Assembly: GCF_004402705.1 (NCBI RefSeq)
Contig: NZ_SOFM01000049.1
Span: forward strand, 62,001 to 126,000
DNA length: 64,000 nt
Reading direction: 5' to 3'
From: Cryobacterium mannosilyticum
GTDB lineage: Bacteria; Actinomycetota; Actinomycetes; Actinomycetales; Microbacteriaceae
Shown: positions 1 to 8,732 of the stretch, in pieces
Layout of the letters: each line of letters opens with the position of its first letter
How positions within the stretch are numbered: position 1 is the first letter of the stretch
Notes under the pieces: generated by a model
Database searches by the model: none
What the model was told of the DNA's origin: nothing
The model's input: only the letters and a program-made list of their open reading frames with translations
Program-made: the position numbers and the translations under genes

Positions 1-365
1 GCAAGGCTCTCGCCGAGATCACGGGTGACCCTGGCGTTGCCGATGGTCGCCTCGATCTTCCCCCGGTGGCGGATGATGCTCGCGTCGGTGACGAGCCTGG
101 CGACATCCGTCTCGTCCATCGCCGCGACCCGGTCGACGTCGAAGTCGAAGAAGGCGGTGCGGAAGGCCGGGCGTCGCCGCAGGATGGTGAGCCAGGACAG
201 GCCGGCCTGGAAGCCCTCCAGGGACAGCTTCTCGAACAGGAGCCGGTCGTCCCGCAGCGGGCGGCCCCATTCCTCGTCGTGGTACCGGCGGTACTCCGGG
301 TCGGAGCCGGCCCAGCCGCACCGGGGGACCCCATCGTCGGCCACGGCCGGAGTGGAGGTGGTCAC
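1..365 (-). CDS. tag: DNA-3-methyladenine glycosylase I, partial (C-terminus beyond left edge)
   Basis: Removes 3-methyladenine from alkylated DNA as the first step of base excision repair. Only about 121 N-terminal residues are present. The start is a GTG at 365-363 that overlaps the ogt stop codon (GTGA, 4 nt), so the two genes look translationally coupled. The translation carries the family signature CGWAGSDPEYRRYHDEEWG, with the zinc-ligand Cys and His near the N-terminus. It is followed by FEKLSLEGFQAGLSWLTIL, which holds the conserved Glu of the base-recognition pocket. Together with ogt this is a small alkylation-repair operon read leftward. The 3' end cannot be seen. Confidence 0.9.
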   Translation of the reverse strand, partial: MTTSTPAVADDGVPRCGWAGSDPEYRRYHDEEWGRPLRDDRLLFEKLSLEGFQAGLSWLTILRRRPAFRTAFFDFDVDRVAAMDETDVARLVTDASIIRHRGKIEATIGNARVTRDLGESL

Positions 366-886
366 TCGTCGGTCACCGAGGACCCGGTCCCCACGTGCTG
401 GATGCCCTCGTGGTCGAGCAGCCAGGCCTTGGTCCGGATGCCGTTGCCGCCGCTGTAGCCGGTGATCCGCCCGTTGGCGGCGAGCACCCGGTGGCAGCCG
501 ATCAGGATCGGCACCGGATTGGCGCCGACGGCGCCGCCGATGGCCCGGCCGGAGCCCGGCCGCCCGATGGACGCGCCCAGCTCGCCGTAGGAGATGACCT
601 CGCCGAATCCGAGTCCGGCCAGTCCCTGCCACACGCTCCGCTGGAAGGCGGTGCCGCCGGTGAGGCGAATCGGAAGGTCGAAGCCGGTGCGGGTGCCGGC
701 GAAATACTCCGCGAGCTCGGTCGCCGCGCGCTCGAGCAGCGGGGACGGCGACTCCGGCGACTGCTCGAGCGGAAGGTGGCCGGCGCGCTCGATCGAGAGC
801 GAGAGGATGCTCTCGGAATCGGCGGTGAGTTCGAGCCGGCCGATCGGGCTGGGGAGGCGAATCAACGAGGGTGCGATGCTGTCCAT
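362..886 (-). CDS. ogt: Methylated-DNA--protein-cysteine S-methyltransferase
   Basis: Suicide repair protein that transfers the alkyl group of O6-alkylguanine to its own cysteine. It has 174 residues, normal for the Ogt/MGMT family. The C-terminal domain shows GTAFQRSVWQGLAGLGFGEV, then the active-site segment IGCHRV, where the Cys is the acceptor. The usual Pro before that Cys is Gly here, a tolerated variation. The end GGNGIRTKAWLLDHEG is also typical. The ATG at 886 was chosen because the conserved N-terminus begins just after it and a TACAGT -10 box ends 6 nt upstream. It overlaps tag downstream by 4 nt. Confidence 0.93.
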   Translation of the reverse strand: MDSIAPSLIRLPSPIGRLELTADSESILSLSIERAGHLPLEQSPESPSPLLERAATELAEYFAGTRTGFDLPIRLTGGTAFQRSVWQGLAGLGFGEVISYGELGASIGRPGSGRAIGGAVGANPVPILIGCHRVLAANGRITGYSGGNGIRTKAWLLDHEGIQHVGTGSSVTDE

Positions 887-892
887 GTCTCG

Positions 893-898
893 ACTGTA
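893..898 (-). promoter_or_regulatory. -10 box for leaderless ogt-tag transcript
   Basis: TACAGT on the minus strand, 6 nt before the ogt ATG, so transcription would begin at or next to the start codon. Confidence 0.5.
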
Positions 899-987
899 GT
901 CGGCGCCGCCGGCGCGTTCTGGCGGGTTTCGGACACGGCGGGAACGCGCCCGCGCCGGGTCTGGGGAGGGATGGCCGCCGCCGGTAG

Positions 988-2130
988 TCAGGCCAGCCGC
1001 GGATGCGGGTAGTCCCCGGAACGCCCCTGGAAGGCCAGGATTGCGGGGTTCTGGATGACGCCCTCGCGGATCTCGATCGCCCGCCGGAGCGTCTCGTTCG
1101 CGTCCCAGGCCGCGTCCCCGCCGAGGAGCTCCGGCAGGTAGGGGAGCAGGGCCTCGCTGATCTCCCAGGTGGCGGAGTTCCACAGGTAGGAGGGACTGTG
1201 GTCGACGGCGTAGTAGGTCACGTTGTCACCGACCGGGAAGGTCGGGTGGTCGAACGACGTGGGCTTCGCCCAGGAGAAGCCCATGCCGGAGTCGCAGGAG
1301 ACGTCGATGATCAAGGAGCCGGGCATGATCAGCGCCAGGTCGTCTTCGGTCAGGAAGACGAGCGGGGCGTTCGGGTCCTGGAGCACGCAGTTGACGATGA
1401 TGTCGTAGCCGGCGAGGTACTGCGGCAGGGGCGCCCGGGTGCCGTCGGGGAGGGCGAAGTTCTCGTGCGGGCCCGACCCGTGTTCGAGCTGCACGATCTG
1501 GGCGGAGTGGATCGGGGAACTGACCGCCGTGACGTCGCGACTGGTCAGCACGGTCACGTCGTAGACGCCGAGGGCGTTCAACGCCGTCACCGCGCCCCTG
1601 GCTGTTGCGCCGAAGCCGATCACCGCGGCCCGGAGCCGGCGGCCGTAGTCGCCGGTCGACCCGGTCAGCGCCAGTGCGTGCAGCACGGAGGAGTAGCCGG
1701 CCAGCTCGTTGTTCTTGTGCAGCACGTGCAGGTGGAAGTCGCCGCCGCCGGTCCAGTGGTTCATCGCCTCGAATGCGATCAGGGTCAGCCGCTTGTCGAT
1801 GGCCAGCTGGGTGAGCGCGGCATCCTGCACGCAGTGCGGCCAGCCCCAGAGCACCTGCCCGTCGCGCAACTCGGCGACATCGCGCAGCAGCGGCTTGGCC
1901 AGGAGGATGACGTCGCAGTCCCGGATGAGCTCGTCCCTGGTGCCCAGCCCGCCCACCAGCGGCGCGAGGTGGGCATCGGACACGCCGAACTGCTCGCCGT
2001 AGCCGGCCTCGAGGAAGATCTGCCGGCGCAGGGCAGGGTCGATCCGCTCCAGGTGCTGCGGATGAAGGGGCAGCCGGCGTTCGTTCGGCTTGCCCGAACG
2101 AGACATTACTCCGAGCGTGAGTGGACTCAC
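988..2130 (-). CDS. AlaDH/PNT-family NAD(P)-dependent dehydrogenase, N5-(carboxyethyl)ornithine synthase-like
   Basis: A 380-residue protein of the alanine dehydrogenase / pyridine nucleotide transhydrogenase fold. The N-terminus (SGKPNERRLPLHP) matches the family substrate-binding domain. The Rossmann segment AAVIGFGATARGAVTAL lies near the middle. The overall look (HVLHKNNELAGYSSVLHAL, IIDVSCDSGMGF) resembles N5-(carboxyethyl)ornithine synthases, which reductively condense ornithine and pyruvate. True alanine dehydrogenase seems less likely, but the substrate is inferred only from family resemblance. The GTG start at 2130 is preceded by GGGG at a normal spacing. An internal ATG at residue 9 is the alternative. 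It diverges from the aldo/keto reductase across 57 bp. Confidence 0.75.
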   Translation of the reverse strand: MSPLTLGVMSRSGKPNERRLPLHPQHLERIDPALRRQIFLEAGYGEQFGVSDAHLAPLVGGLGTRDELIRDCDVILLAKPLLRDVAELRDGQVLWGWPHCVQDAALTQLAIDKRLTLIAFEAMNHWTGGGDFHLHVLHKNNELAGYSSVLHALALTGSTGDYGRRLRAAVIGFGATARGAVTALNALGVYDVTVLTSRDVTAVSSPIHSAQIVQLEHGSGPHENFALPDGTRAPLPQYLAGYDIIVNCVLQDPNAPLVFLTEDDLALIMPGSLIIDVSCDSGMGFSWAKPTSFDHPTFPVGDNVTYYAVDHSPSYLWNSATWEISEALLPYLPELLGGDAAWDANETLRRAIEIREGVIQNPAILAFQGRSGDYPHPRLA

Positions 2131-2175
2131 TGGCACCCCTTTGATTGTTTCCTGTCTAGCACAGGCGTGCGGCCC

Positions 2176-2181
2176 TAGTCT
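2176..2181 (+). promoter_or_regulatory. -10 box for leaderless aldo/keto reductase
   Basis: TAGTCT ends 6 nt before the ATG at 2188. A GTG at 2185 is the alternative start; the spacing favours the ATG. Confidence 0.45.
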
Positions 2182-2187
2182 GGGGTG

Positions 2188-3162
2188 ATGGCAGAGATCG
2201 AGTACCGCTCCCTCGGGAAGTCCGGACTCATGGTGTCCACGATCGGCCTCGGCTGCAACAACTTCGGCCGGGCCGGGACCGCAACGGCCGGGCAGGCGGG
2301 CACCACCGCGGTGATCGATGCCGCCATCGCGGCGGGCGTCACCCTGTTCGACACGGCCGACATCTACGGCGCCGAGCGGGGCCTCAGCGAGACCCTGATG
2401 GGCCACGCCCTGCGCGGCAACCGGGACAAGATCGTGCTCGCCAGCAAGTTCGGGATGGACATGAACGGCCTGAACGGGCCGGACTGGAACGCCAGGGGCT
2501 CCCGTCGCTACATCCGACGCGCCGTGGAGGGCTCGCTCCGGCGCCTGCAGACGGACTGGATCGACCTGTACCAGCTGCACCAGCCTGACCCGAACACGCC
2601 GATCGAGGAGACGCTCGACACCCTCGATGACCTGATCGGCGAGGGCAAGGTCCGCTACATCGGCCACTCCAACCTGGCCGGCTGGCAGATCGCCGAGGCC
2701 GAATTCACGGCCAGGCTCGCGCAGCATCCGCGGTTCATCTCCGCCCAGAACGAGTACAGCCTCCTGGTGCGCGACGCGGAGGACGAGGTGCTGCCGGCCG
2801 TCAATGCGTACGGCGTCGGTTTCCTGCCGTTCTTCCCGCTCTACAACGGGCTCTTCACCGGCAAGTTCACCCGCGAGGGAGGACCGGCCGACAGCCGGAT
2901 CATGATGATCCGGCGCCACCTGGTCGACGACGCCCCGTGGGACCTGATCGAGGCTTACCAGGTCTGGTGCGACGAGCGCGGGGTGACGATGCTCGTTGCG
3001 ACCTTCGCCTGGCTGCTCGCCCAACCCGGGCTCACCAGCGTCATCGCCGGGGCAACCAGGCCGGAACAGATCATCCAGAACGCGGATGCCGCGACCGCCT
3101 GGCAGCCCAGCGCGGCCGAGGTGGCCTGGATCTCGAGCCTCTTCGCCGTGCCGGCCGCCTGA
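2188..3162 (+). CDS. Aldo/keto reductase
   Basis: NADPH-dependent oxidoreductase of the AKR superfamily with a (beta/alpha)8 barrel, 324 residues. The start MAEIEYRSLGKSGLMVSTIG and the motif DTADIYGAERGLSE are typical. All four catalytic residues are visible: Asp and Tyr (DTADIYG), Lys (LASKFG) and His (YQLHQPD). The C-terminal nucleotide-binding region VIAGATRPEQIIQNADA is intact. It resembles the YajO/Tas branch of general reductases, whose physiological carbonyl substrates are mostly unknown. It is monocistronic and divergent from the preceding dehydrogenase. Confidence 0.9.
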   Translation: MAEIEYRSLGKSGLMVSTIGLGCNNFGRAGTATAGQAGTTAVIDAAIAAGVTLFDTADIYGAERGLSETLMGHALRGNRDKIVLASKFGMDMNGLNGPDWNARGSRRYIRRAVEGSLRRLQTDWIDLYQLHQPDPNTPIEETLDTLDDLIGEGKVRYIGHSNLAGWQIAEAEFTARLAQHPRFISAQNEYSLLVRDAEDEVLPAVNAYGVGFLPFFPLYNGLFTGKFTREGGPADSRIMMIRRHLVDDAPWDLIEAYQVWCDERGVTMLVATFAWLLAQPGLTSVIAGATRPEQIIQNADAATAWQPSAAEVAWISSLFAVPAA

Positions 3163-3394
3163 GCCGCGTGCACCCGGAGATCCTGATCGAGCAGCATCTT
3201 CCACGGGCCGGAGCCGAGCGTCGTCCACCGGCTCCCTCTCCGGACGGACGCGGTGGCCCGGTCCTCCCAAGAGAGGACTTCCGAGTCGAGGGCGTCACGG
3301 CGAGACTTGAATAGGACGTTGAGGCACGGAAGGTCGGCCTCCCCGCGGGCGGCCTGTCGGGCTGCCGGACGTCCTGAGAATCGAGGCGAACGTG
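3163..3394. other. Intergenic region without recognised gene
   Basis: About 230 bp between the aldo/keto reductase and the small hypothetical gene. I see no tRNA, terminator or convincing ORF. Its base composition is similar to the surroundings. Confidence 0.4.
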
Positions 3395-3718
3395 ATGTCG
3401 CAATCTTCGGTCAGGTCCGGGTCGATCCACGCCGTGTCCACGGTCCCTTCGCGCTCCGCGGATACCGTGTCGGTGCGTGTGCCGTGCTGGGACGACGTGA
3501 CCAGGACGCTCCGCCTCGACGTCGTCGACCTCGACGCGAGCACCGACGAGATCCGGTTCCACGGCCACGTGATCGGGTTCATCAGCAGGGACGGCCGGCT
3601 CTTCCGGGCCAACGCCGGCACCCGCTTCGAGTCGTCGACGGAGTGTGGACACTACTTCCTCTGGGACGAGGCCGCCGCGATGCTGATCAACGCGTTCGGC
3701 ATCCCGCTCGACGCCTGA
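3395..3718 (+). CDS. Small hypothetical protein
   Basis: About 107 residues, family not recognised. The coding case rests on strongly GC-biased third positions across the last 80 codons and on GAGG eight bases before the ATG. A GTG one codon upstream is possible. The C-terminal part (IRFHGHVIGFISRDGRLF, ECGHYFLWDEAAAMLINAFG) looks like a compact soluble domain with a beta-rich stretch and a final helix. No signal peptide or membrane segment is seen. It stands alone just before the TetR operator, so a link to the exporter operon is only positional. Confidence 0.5.
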   Translation: MSQSSVRSGSIHAVSTVPSRSADTVSVRVPCWDDVTRTLRLDVVDLDASTDEIRFHGHVIGFISRDGRLFRANAGTRFESSTECGHYFLWDEAAAMLINAFGIPLDA

Positions 3719-3763
3719 CTGTCCTCGTTGCCGGTCCTCCCGACCATTTCGCCTGATCCGATC

Positions 3764-3792
3764 TTGTGAGTGAGCGCTCACTCATCTAGGAT
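3764..3792 (+). promoter_or_regulatory. Promoter of tetR-exporter operon
   Basis: TTGTGA at 3764-3769 and TAGGAT at 3787-3792 are separated by 17 bp. The -10 box ends 7 nt before the tetR ATG, predicting a leaderless transcript. The 18-bp operator fills the spacer. Confidence 0.65.
3767..3784. promoter_or_regulatory. TetR-type operator, perfect 18-bp palindrome
   Basis: TGAGTGAGCGCTCACTCA equals its own reverse complement over all 18 bases. It lies between the -35 and -10 elements directly ahead of a TetR gene, so binding would block RNA polymerase. This is the classical autorepression layout. Confidence 0.8.
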
Positions 3793-3799
3793 CGAGGGC

Positions 3800-4420
3800 A
3801 TGGCCGTCAAACCCGCACGAGCGAAAGCACTGTCCGTCGAGGACCGCCAGGCCATGCTGATCGACGCTGTCACGCCGCTCCTGCTCGAACACGGGCAGGC
3901 CGTCACCACCCGGCAGATCGCCGACTGCGCCGGGATCGCCGAGGGCACCATTTTCCGCGCCTTCGGGAGCAAGGACGAGCTGATCCAGGCCGCCGTGGCC
4001 CGCCACCTCGACCCCGAGCCGTTCCGTCGGCAGTTGCGGGCGATCGACCCGCTCCTGCCGCTCGAGGACCGGATCCGCGCGATCGTCGCCGTGATGCGCG
4101 CCCGGTTCACGACGCTGTTCACCCTGATGAGCGCGCTCGGCCGGCACGGCCCCCCTCCCGGGCACGAGAAGGGGCACCACGTTGCCGGCGAATTCGCCGG
4201 GATCCTGGCCGGCATCCTCGCCGACGACCTCGAGCGGTTCCGTGTTCCGGCCGAACGGGTCGGCCAGATCGTGCGGATGGTGACGCTCGCGGCATCCGTG
4301 CCCCAGATCCGCGACGGCCCCGACTTCGACGACGCGGAGATCACCGCCCTGATCCTGCACGGCATCATGGGCGCGCCCGTCCAGCACCACTCCATCGCTA
4401 CCCCGCACCACGCCCCCTAG
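3800..4420 (+). CDS. TetR/AcrR-family transcriptional repressor
   Basis: A 206-residue regulator, a normal size for the family. The N-terminal helix-turn-helix spans about residues 30-60 (TTRQIADCAGIAEGTIFRAF, then GSKDELIQA). The rest is the all-helical ligand-binding and dimerisation domain. The ATG at 3800 follows the operator and -10 box. An earlier start at 3770 would lie inside the operator and is unlikely. The gene is 9 nt upstream of the two ABC exporter genes, so it probably represses itself and the exporter until an exported compound binds it. The ligand is unknown. Confidence 0.9.
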   Translation: MAVKPARAKALSVEDRQAMLIDAVTPLLLEHGQAVTTRQIADCAGIAEGTIFRAFGSKDELIQAAVARHLDPEPFRRQLRAIDPLLPLEDRIRAIVAVMRARFTTLFTLMSALGRHGPPPGHEKGHHVAGEFAGILAGILADDLERFRVPAERVGQIVRMVTLAASVPQIRDGPDFDDAEITALILHGIMGAPVQHHSIATPHHAP

Positions 4421-4429
4421 GAGAGCCCG

Positions 4430-6163
4430 ATGTTGTGGAAACTGCTCGTGAAATACCTGCGGCCGTACCGGCGCCTGCTGGCGGCGGTCGTCGTCTTCCA
4501 GCTGGCGCAGTCGATCGCGTCGCTCTACCTGCCCACCCTCAACGCCGACATCATCGACGAGGGTGTCGCGAAGGGCGACACCGGCTACATCCTCCGCGTC
4601 GGCGGGATGATGCTGCTGATCACCTTCGCCCAGATCGTCTGCTCTATCATCGCGGTCTACTTCGGCGCGAAGGCGGCGATGGCGCTCGGACGTGACCTGC
4701 GCGGCGCGGTCTTCTCCCGGGTCGGCGAGTACTCCGAGCAGGAGGTCACCCGGTTCGGCGCCCCGTCGCTGATCACCCGCTCCACCAACGATGTGCAGCA
4801 GGTGCAGATGCTCGTGCTGATGACCTCCACCCTGATGGTCTCCGCGCCCATCCTCTCCATCGGCGGGGTGATCATGGCGATCCGCCAGGACGTGCAGCTC
4901 TCCTGGCTGATCGCGGTGAGCGTGCCCGTGCTCCTGATCGCCGTCGGCCTGATCATCGTGCGAATGGTGCCCCTGTTCCGGGTGATGCAGGCGAAGATCG
5001 ACACCATCAACCGGGTGCTGCGCGAACAGCTCACCGGCATCCGGGTCATCCGCGCCTTCGTGCGCGAGGACCGCGAGCAGGCCCGCTTCGCCGTGGCCAA
5101 CGAGGACGTCACCGACTACGCGCTGCGCGCCGGCCGGCTGATGGCGTTGATGTTCCCGATCGTGATGCTCGTGCTCAACGTCTCCAGCGTGGCCGTGATC
5201 TGGTTCGGGGCGTTCCGGATCCAGGACGGGTCGATGCAGGTCGGCACCCTGATCGCCTTCCTGTCCTACCTGATGCAGATCCTGATGGCCGTGATGATGG
5301 CCACCTTCATGGCCGTGATGATCCCGCGGGCGACCGTCTCCGCCGACCGGATCGGCGAGGTGCTCGGCACGGCCTCGAGCGTGGTTCCCCCGGCCAACCC
5401 GGTGAACGCGACCGTCGGCCACGGTGAACTCGCCCTGCTCGACGTGGGCTTCGCCTACCCGGGCGCCGAGCAGCCGGTGCTCAGCAATGTGAGCTTCCTG
5501 GCCCGCTCCGGCCAGACCACCGCGATCATCGGCAGCACCGGCTCCGGCAAGACCACCCTGGTGAACCTGCTGCCCCGGCTCTTCGACGCCACAAGCGGCT
5601 CGGTGCTCGTCGACGGCGTCGACGTGCGCGAGCTGAACCCCGACCTGCTGTGGGGGCACATCGGCCTCGTTCCGCAGAAACCGTACCTGTTCTCCGGCAC
5701 CGTGCGCAGCAACCTGCAATACGGCAAGCCCGACGCCACCGAAGAGGAACTCTGGCGGGCGCTCACGATCGCCCAGGCGAAGGACTTCGTCGCGGAGATG
5801 CCGGAAGGACTCGATTCCCCGATCGCCCAGGGTGGCACCAACGTGTCCGGCGGCCAGCGACAGCGACTCGCGATCGCGCGCGCGCTGGTCAAACGCCCGG
5901 AGATCTACATCTTCGACGACTCGTTCTCCTCCCTCGACCTGGCAACGGATGCCCGGCTGCGCGCCGCCCTCAAGAGCGGCACCGACGGGGCGACGATGAT
6001 CATCGTCGCGCAGCGGGTGTCGAGCATCATCGACGCCGACCAGATCCTGGTGCTCGAAGACGGCCGCATCGTCGGCGCGGGCACCCACCATGAACTGCTC
6101 GACAGCAGCAGGACCTACCAGGAAATCGTGTCATCACAGCTCACAGCGGAGGAAGCAGCATGA
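4430..6163 (+). CDS. ABC exporter half-transporter, degenerate-site subunit of a heterodimer
   Basis: A 577-residue type IV ABC exporter with an N-terminal six-helix membrane domain (about residues 15-300) and a C-terminal ATPase. Walker A is IIGSTGSGKTT and the signature is VSGGQRQR. After Walker B the catalytic Glu is replaced (YIFDDSFSSLD). That degenerate site is the hallmark of the TM287-like subunit in heterodimeric exporters such as TM287/288, LmrCD and BmrCD. The stop overlaps the next start by 4 nt (ATGA), suggesting stoichiometric synthesis of the two halves. The TetR gene upstream suggests multidrug or toxic-compound export; the substrate is inferred only. Confidence 0.9.
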   Translation: MLWKLLVKYLRPYRRLLAAVVVFQLAQSIASLYLPTLNADIIDEGVAKGDTGYILRVGGMMLLITFAQIVCSIIAVYFGAKAAMALGRDLRGAVFSRVGEYSEQEVTRFGAPSLITRSTNDVQQVQMLVLMTSTLMVSAPILSIGGVIMAIRQDVQLSWLIAVSVPVLLIAVGLIIVRMVPLFRVMQAKIDTINRVLREQLTGIRVIRAFVREDREQARFAVANEDVTDYALRAGRLMALMFPIVMLVLNVSSVAVIWFGAFRIQDGSMQVGTLIAFLSYLMQILMAVMMATFMAVMIPRATVSADRIGEVLGTASSVVPPANPVNATVGHGELALLDVGFAYPGAEQPVLSNVSFLARSGQTTAIIGSTGSGKTTLVNLLPRLFDATSGSVLVDGVDVRELNPDLLWGHIGLVPQKPYLFSGTVRSNLQYGKPDATEEELWRALTIAQAKDFVAEMPEGLDSPIAQGGTNVSGGQRQRLAIARALVKRPEIYIFDDSFSSLDLATDARLRAALKSGTDGATMIIVAQRVSSIIDADQILVLEDGRIVGAGTHHELLDSSRTYQEIVSSQLTAEEAA

Positions 6164-8139
6164 GCGAGGCAACCAGGGAACGGCCCGCCGCGGACCGGCC
6201 GCCGGCCCGCGGACCCGGCGGCGGGCACGGCCCGTTCGGCGGCATGAGCGCCCCCGCCGAGAAGGCGATGACCTTCGGCCCGTCGGCCCGGCGGCTGATC
6301 GGCAAGCTCAGGCCCGAACGCCTCTGGCTCCTGCTCGTGCTGGTGCTCGCCGTGGTCAGCGTCACCTTCTCGGTGATCGGCCCGCGGCTGCTCGGCGAGG
6401 GCACGAACCTCATCTTCTCCGGCATCGTGTCCAAGGCGCTCCCCGCCGGCGTCAGCCAGGTTGACGTCATCGCCGGCCTCCGCGCGGCGGGGGACACGGC
6501 CAAGGCGGACATGCTCAGCGGCATGACGCTCACCCCGGGGCTCGGCATCGACTTCGCCGCGCTGTCCGCCGTGCTGCTCTGGGCGATGATCCTCTACGTG
6601 CTGTCCTCCGCGTTCAGCTGGATCCAGGCCTACGTGCTCAACGGTGTCGTGCAGCGCACGGTGTACCGCCTGAGGGACGAGATCGAGGCGAAGATCAACC
6701 GCCTGCCGCTGCGCTACTTCGACTCTGTTCAGCGCGGCGAACTGCTCAGCCGGGTCACCAACGACGTCGACAACGTGTCGCAGAGCCTGCAGCAGTCTCT
6801 CAGTCAGATCGTCACCTCCCTGCTGACCGTGATCGGGGTCATCGTGATGATGTTCCTGCTCTCGCCGCTGCTGGCCGTGATCGCCCTGGTCACGGTGCCG
6901 CTCACCCTGGTGACCACGATGCTCATCGCCAAGCGCTCGCAGAAACTCTTCGTGGGGCAGTGGAAGAACACCGGCGAGCTGAACGGCCAGATCGAGGAGA
7001 CCTTCACCGGGCACGCCCTGGTCAAGGTCTTCGGCCGCCAGAAGGAGGTCGAAGAACGCTTCAGGGTCAGGAACGAGGAGCTCTTCCAGGCCAGCTTCGG
7101 CGCCCAGTTCATCAGCGGCATGATCATGCCGGCGATGACGTTCATCGGCAACCTCGTCTACGTCGGCATCGCCGTCGTCGGCGGGCTCCAGGTGGCGTCC
7201 GGCGCGATGCAGCTCGGCGATGTGCAGGCCTTCATCCAGTACTCCCGCCAGTTCACCCAGCCGCTCGCCCAGCTCGGTTCGATGGCCAACCTGCTCCAGT
7301 CCGGCGTCGCATCCGCCGAGCGCGTCTTCGACCTGCTCGACGCCGAGGAGCAGAGCCCAGACCCTGAACCGGCCGAGACCCCGGAGGTCGTGCACGGCCG
7401 GCTCGCCTTCGAAGACGTGTCCTTCCGCTACACCGCCGACCAGCCGCTGATCGAGCACATCAGCCTGGTCGCGGAACCGGGACAGACGGTCGCGATCGTC
7501 GGGCCGACCGGCGCGGGCAAGACCACCCTGGTCAACCTGATGATGCGCTTCTACGAGCTGGACTCCGGCCGGATCACCCTCGACGGCGTCGACGTGGCGA
7601 CGATGACCCGCGTCGACCTGCGCGGCCGGATGGGCATGGTGCTGCAGGACACCTGGCTGTTCGGCGGCACCATCCGGGAGAACATCGCCTACGGGCGTCC
7701 GGACGCCTCGGAGGAGGACATCCAGGCCGCCGCGCGGGCGACCTACGTCGACCGGTTCGTGCACTCGTTGCCGGACGGCTACGACACGGTGCTCGACGAC
7801 GAGGGCGGCAACGTCAGCGCCGGCGAGAAGCAGCTGCTCACGATCGCCCGGGCGTTCCTGGCCAGGCCGAGCGTGCTCATCCTGGACGAGGCGACCAGCT
7901 CCGTCGACACCCGCACCGAGGTGCTCGTGCAGAAGGCCATGAGCGCCCTCCGCGCCGACCGCACCAGTTTCGTCATCGCGCACCGCCTGTCCACGATCCG
8001 CGACGCCGACCTCATCCTCGTGATGGAGGCCGGCCGGATCGTCGAACTGGGCACGCACGAGGAGCTGCTCGCGGCCGGTGGTGCCTACCACGCGCTCTAC
8101 AACGCGCAGTTCGCGGCCCCCGTCGCCGACGAGGTCTAG
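6160..8139 (+). CDS. ABC exporter half-transporter, catalytic-site subunit
   Basis: A 659-residue partner of the preceding ABC protein, with an N-terminal cytoplasmic extension of about 55 residues rich in Pro and Gly. The six-helix domain carries an inserted loop after the first helix. The ATPase has Walker A IVGPTGAGKTT, signature NVSAGEKQLL and a full Walker B with the catalytic Glu (LILDEATSSVD). It therefore supplies the hydrolysing site that its partner lacks, as TM288 does. GGAGG lies 8 nt before the ATG. The last codons (Asp-Glu-Val-stop) fall inside the first copy of a 16-bp tandem repeat. Confidence 0.9.
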   Translation: MSEATRERPAADRPPARGPGGGHGPFGGMSAPAEKAMTFGPSARRLIGKLRPERLWLLLVLVLAVVSVTFSVIGPRLLGEGTNLIFSGIVSKALPAGVSQVDVIAGLRAAGDTAKADMLSGMTLTPGLGIDFAALSAVLLWAMILYVLSSAFSWIQAYVLNGVVQRTVYRLRDEIEAKINRLPLRYFDSVQRGELLSRVTNDVDNVSQSLQQSLSQIVTSLLTVIGVIVMMFLLSPLLAVIALVTVPLTLVTTMLIAKRSQKLFVGQWKNTGELNGQIEETFTGHALVKVFGRQKEVEERFRVRNEELFQASFGAQFISGMIMPAMTFIGNLVYVGIAVVGGLQVASGAMQLGDVQAFIQYSRQFTQPLAQLGSMANLLQSGVASAERVFDLLDAEEQSPDPEPAETPEVVHGRLAFEDVSFRYTADQPLIEHISLVAEPGQTVAIVGPTGAGKTTLVNLMMRFYELDSGRITLDGVDVATMTRVDLRGRMGMVLQDTWLFGGTIRENIAYGRPDASEEDIQAAARATYVDRFVHSLPDGYDTVLDDEGGNVSAGEKQLLTIARAFLARPSVLILDEATSSVDTRTEVLVQKAMSALRADRTSFVIAHRLSTIRDADLILVMEAGRIVELGTHEELLAAGGAYHALYNAQFAAPVADEV

Positions 8140-8206
8140 GCAAGACGAGGTCCAGGCAAGACGAGGGCCAGACGAGACGAGGGCCAGGCGAGACGAGGGC
8201 CACGCG
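8127..8206 (+). repeat. 16-bp tandem repeat, five copies, spanning a stop codon
   Basis: Five head-to-tail copies of a 16-bp unit (consensus AGACGAGGGCCAGGCG), at 8127, 8143, 8159, 8175 and 8191. The first copy contains the last codons and the TAG stop of the ABC gene; later copies have CAG at that position. The array fills most of the gap before the convergent dksA-like gene. Confidence 0.85.
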
Positions 8207-8220
8207 AACGGGCTCGCCGG

Positions 8221-8613
8221 TCAGGCCCGCAGGCGCGCCTCCGCGTCGCGGGCGCAGTCGATGCACAGCTCGGCAGCGGGCCGGGCCTCGAGCCTGGCCC
8301 GCCCGATGGGCTCGCCTCCCCGCACGCACAGTCCGTAACTGCCGTCGATGATCCGGGCGAGCGCCCGGTCGATGGTGGCCGCCTTCGCCTCGAACTCGCT
8401 GTGCACGCCGGAGATCCGCGACCACTCCATCGTGAGCGTCGGACCCTCCGGATCGTGCTCGTCGTCGGCGGTGCCGTTGTTCCGGGCTTCGATCACATCG
8501 TCGAGGGTGTGGGTGATCCGGCCGAGGGCGACGTCAAGGTCGCGGCGCTCCTCCAGCAGCAGTCCCTCGAAGTGCCGCAGGTCAGCGGGGGAGAGCTTCG
8601 TCTGGGTGCGCAT
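8221..8613 (-). CDS. DksA/TraR-family C4 zinc-finger-like protein
   Basis: A 130-residue protein with an N-terminal coiled-coil (residues about 8-90) and a C-terminal DksA/TraR zinc-finger region (GSYGLCVRGGEPIGRARLEA, then CIDCA). DksA-like proteins reach into the RNA polymerase secondary channel to tune transcription. The second Cys of the first CxxC pair is Gly here (Cys96-x-x-Gly99), while Cys117 and Cys120 remain, so metal binding may be lost or weakened. AAAGGA lies upstream of the ATG. It is convergent with the exporter operon. Confidence 0.85.
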   Translation of the reverse strand: MRTQTKLSPADLRHFEGLLLEERRDLDVALGRITHTLDDVIEARNNGTADDEHDPEGPTLTMEWSRISGVHSEFEAKAATIDRALARIIDGSYGLCVRGGEPIGRARLEARPAAELCIDCARDAEARLRA

Positions 8614-8732
8614 GGCTGTCCTTTCGAGCGGCTCGCTGCAGGGGCGGAAATGCCACGTCGCGAGGATTGTGCTGTTGAGGATACGCCCAGCCGGCCGCCC
8701 TGTCGCGGGGCAGGCGGAGGCCGGTGGACAAA

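Noticed and set aside
3295..3621. Minus-strand ORF opposite the small hypothetical gene
   Set aside because: Its codon positions lack the GC pattern of real genes and it has no ribosome binding site.
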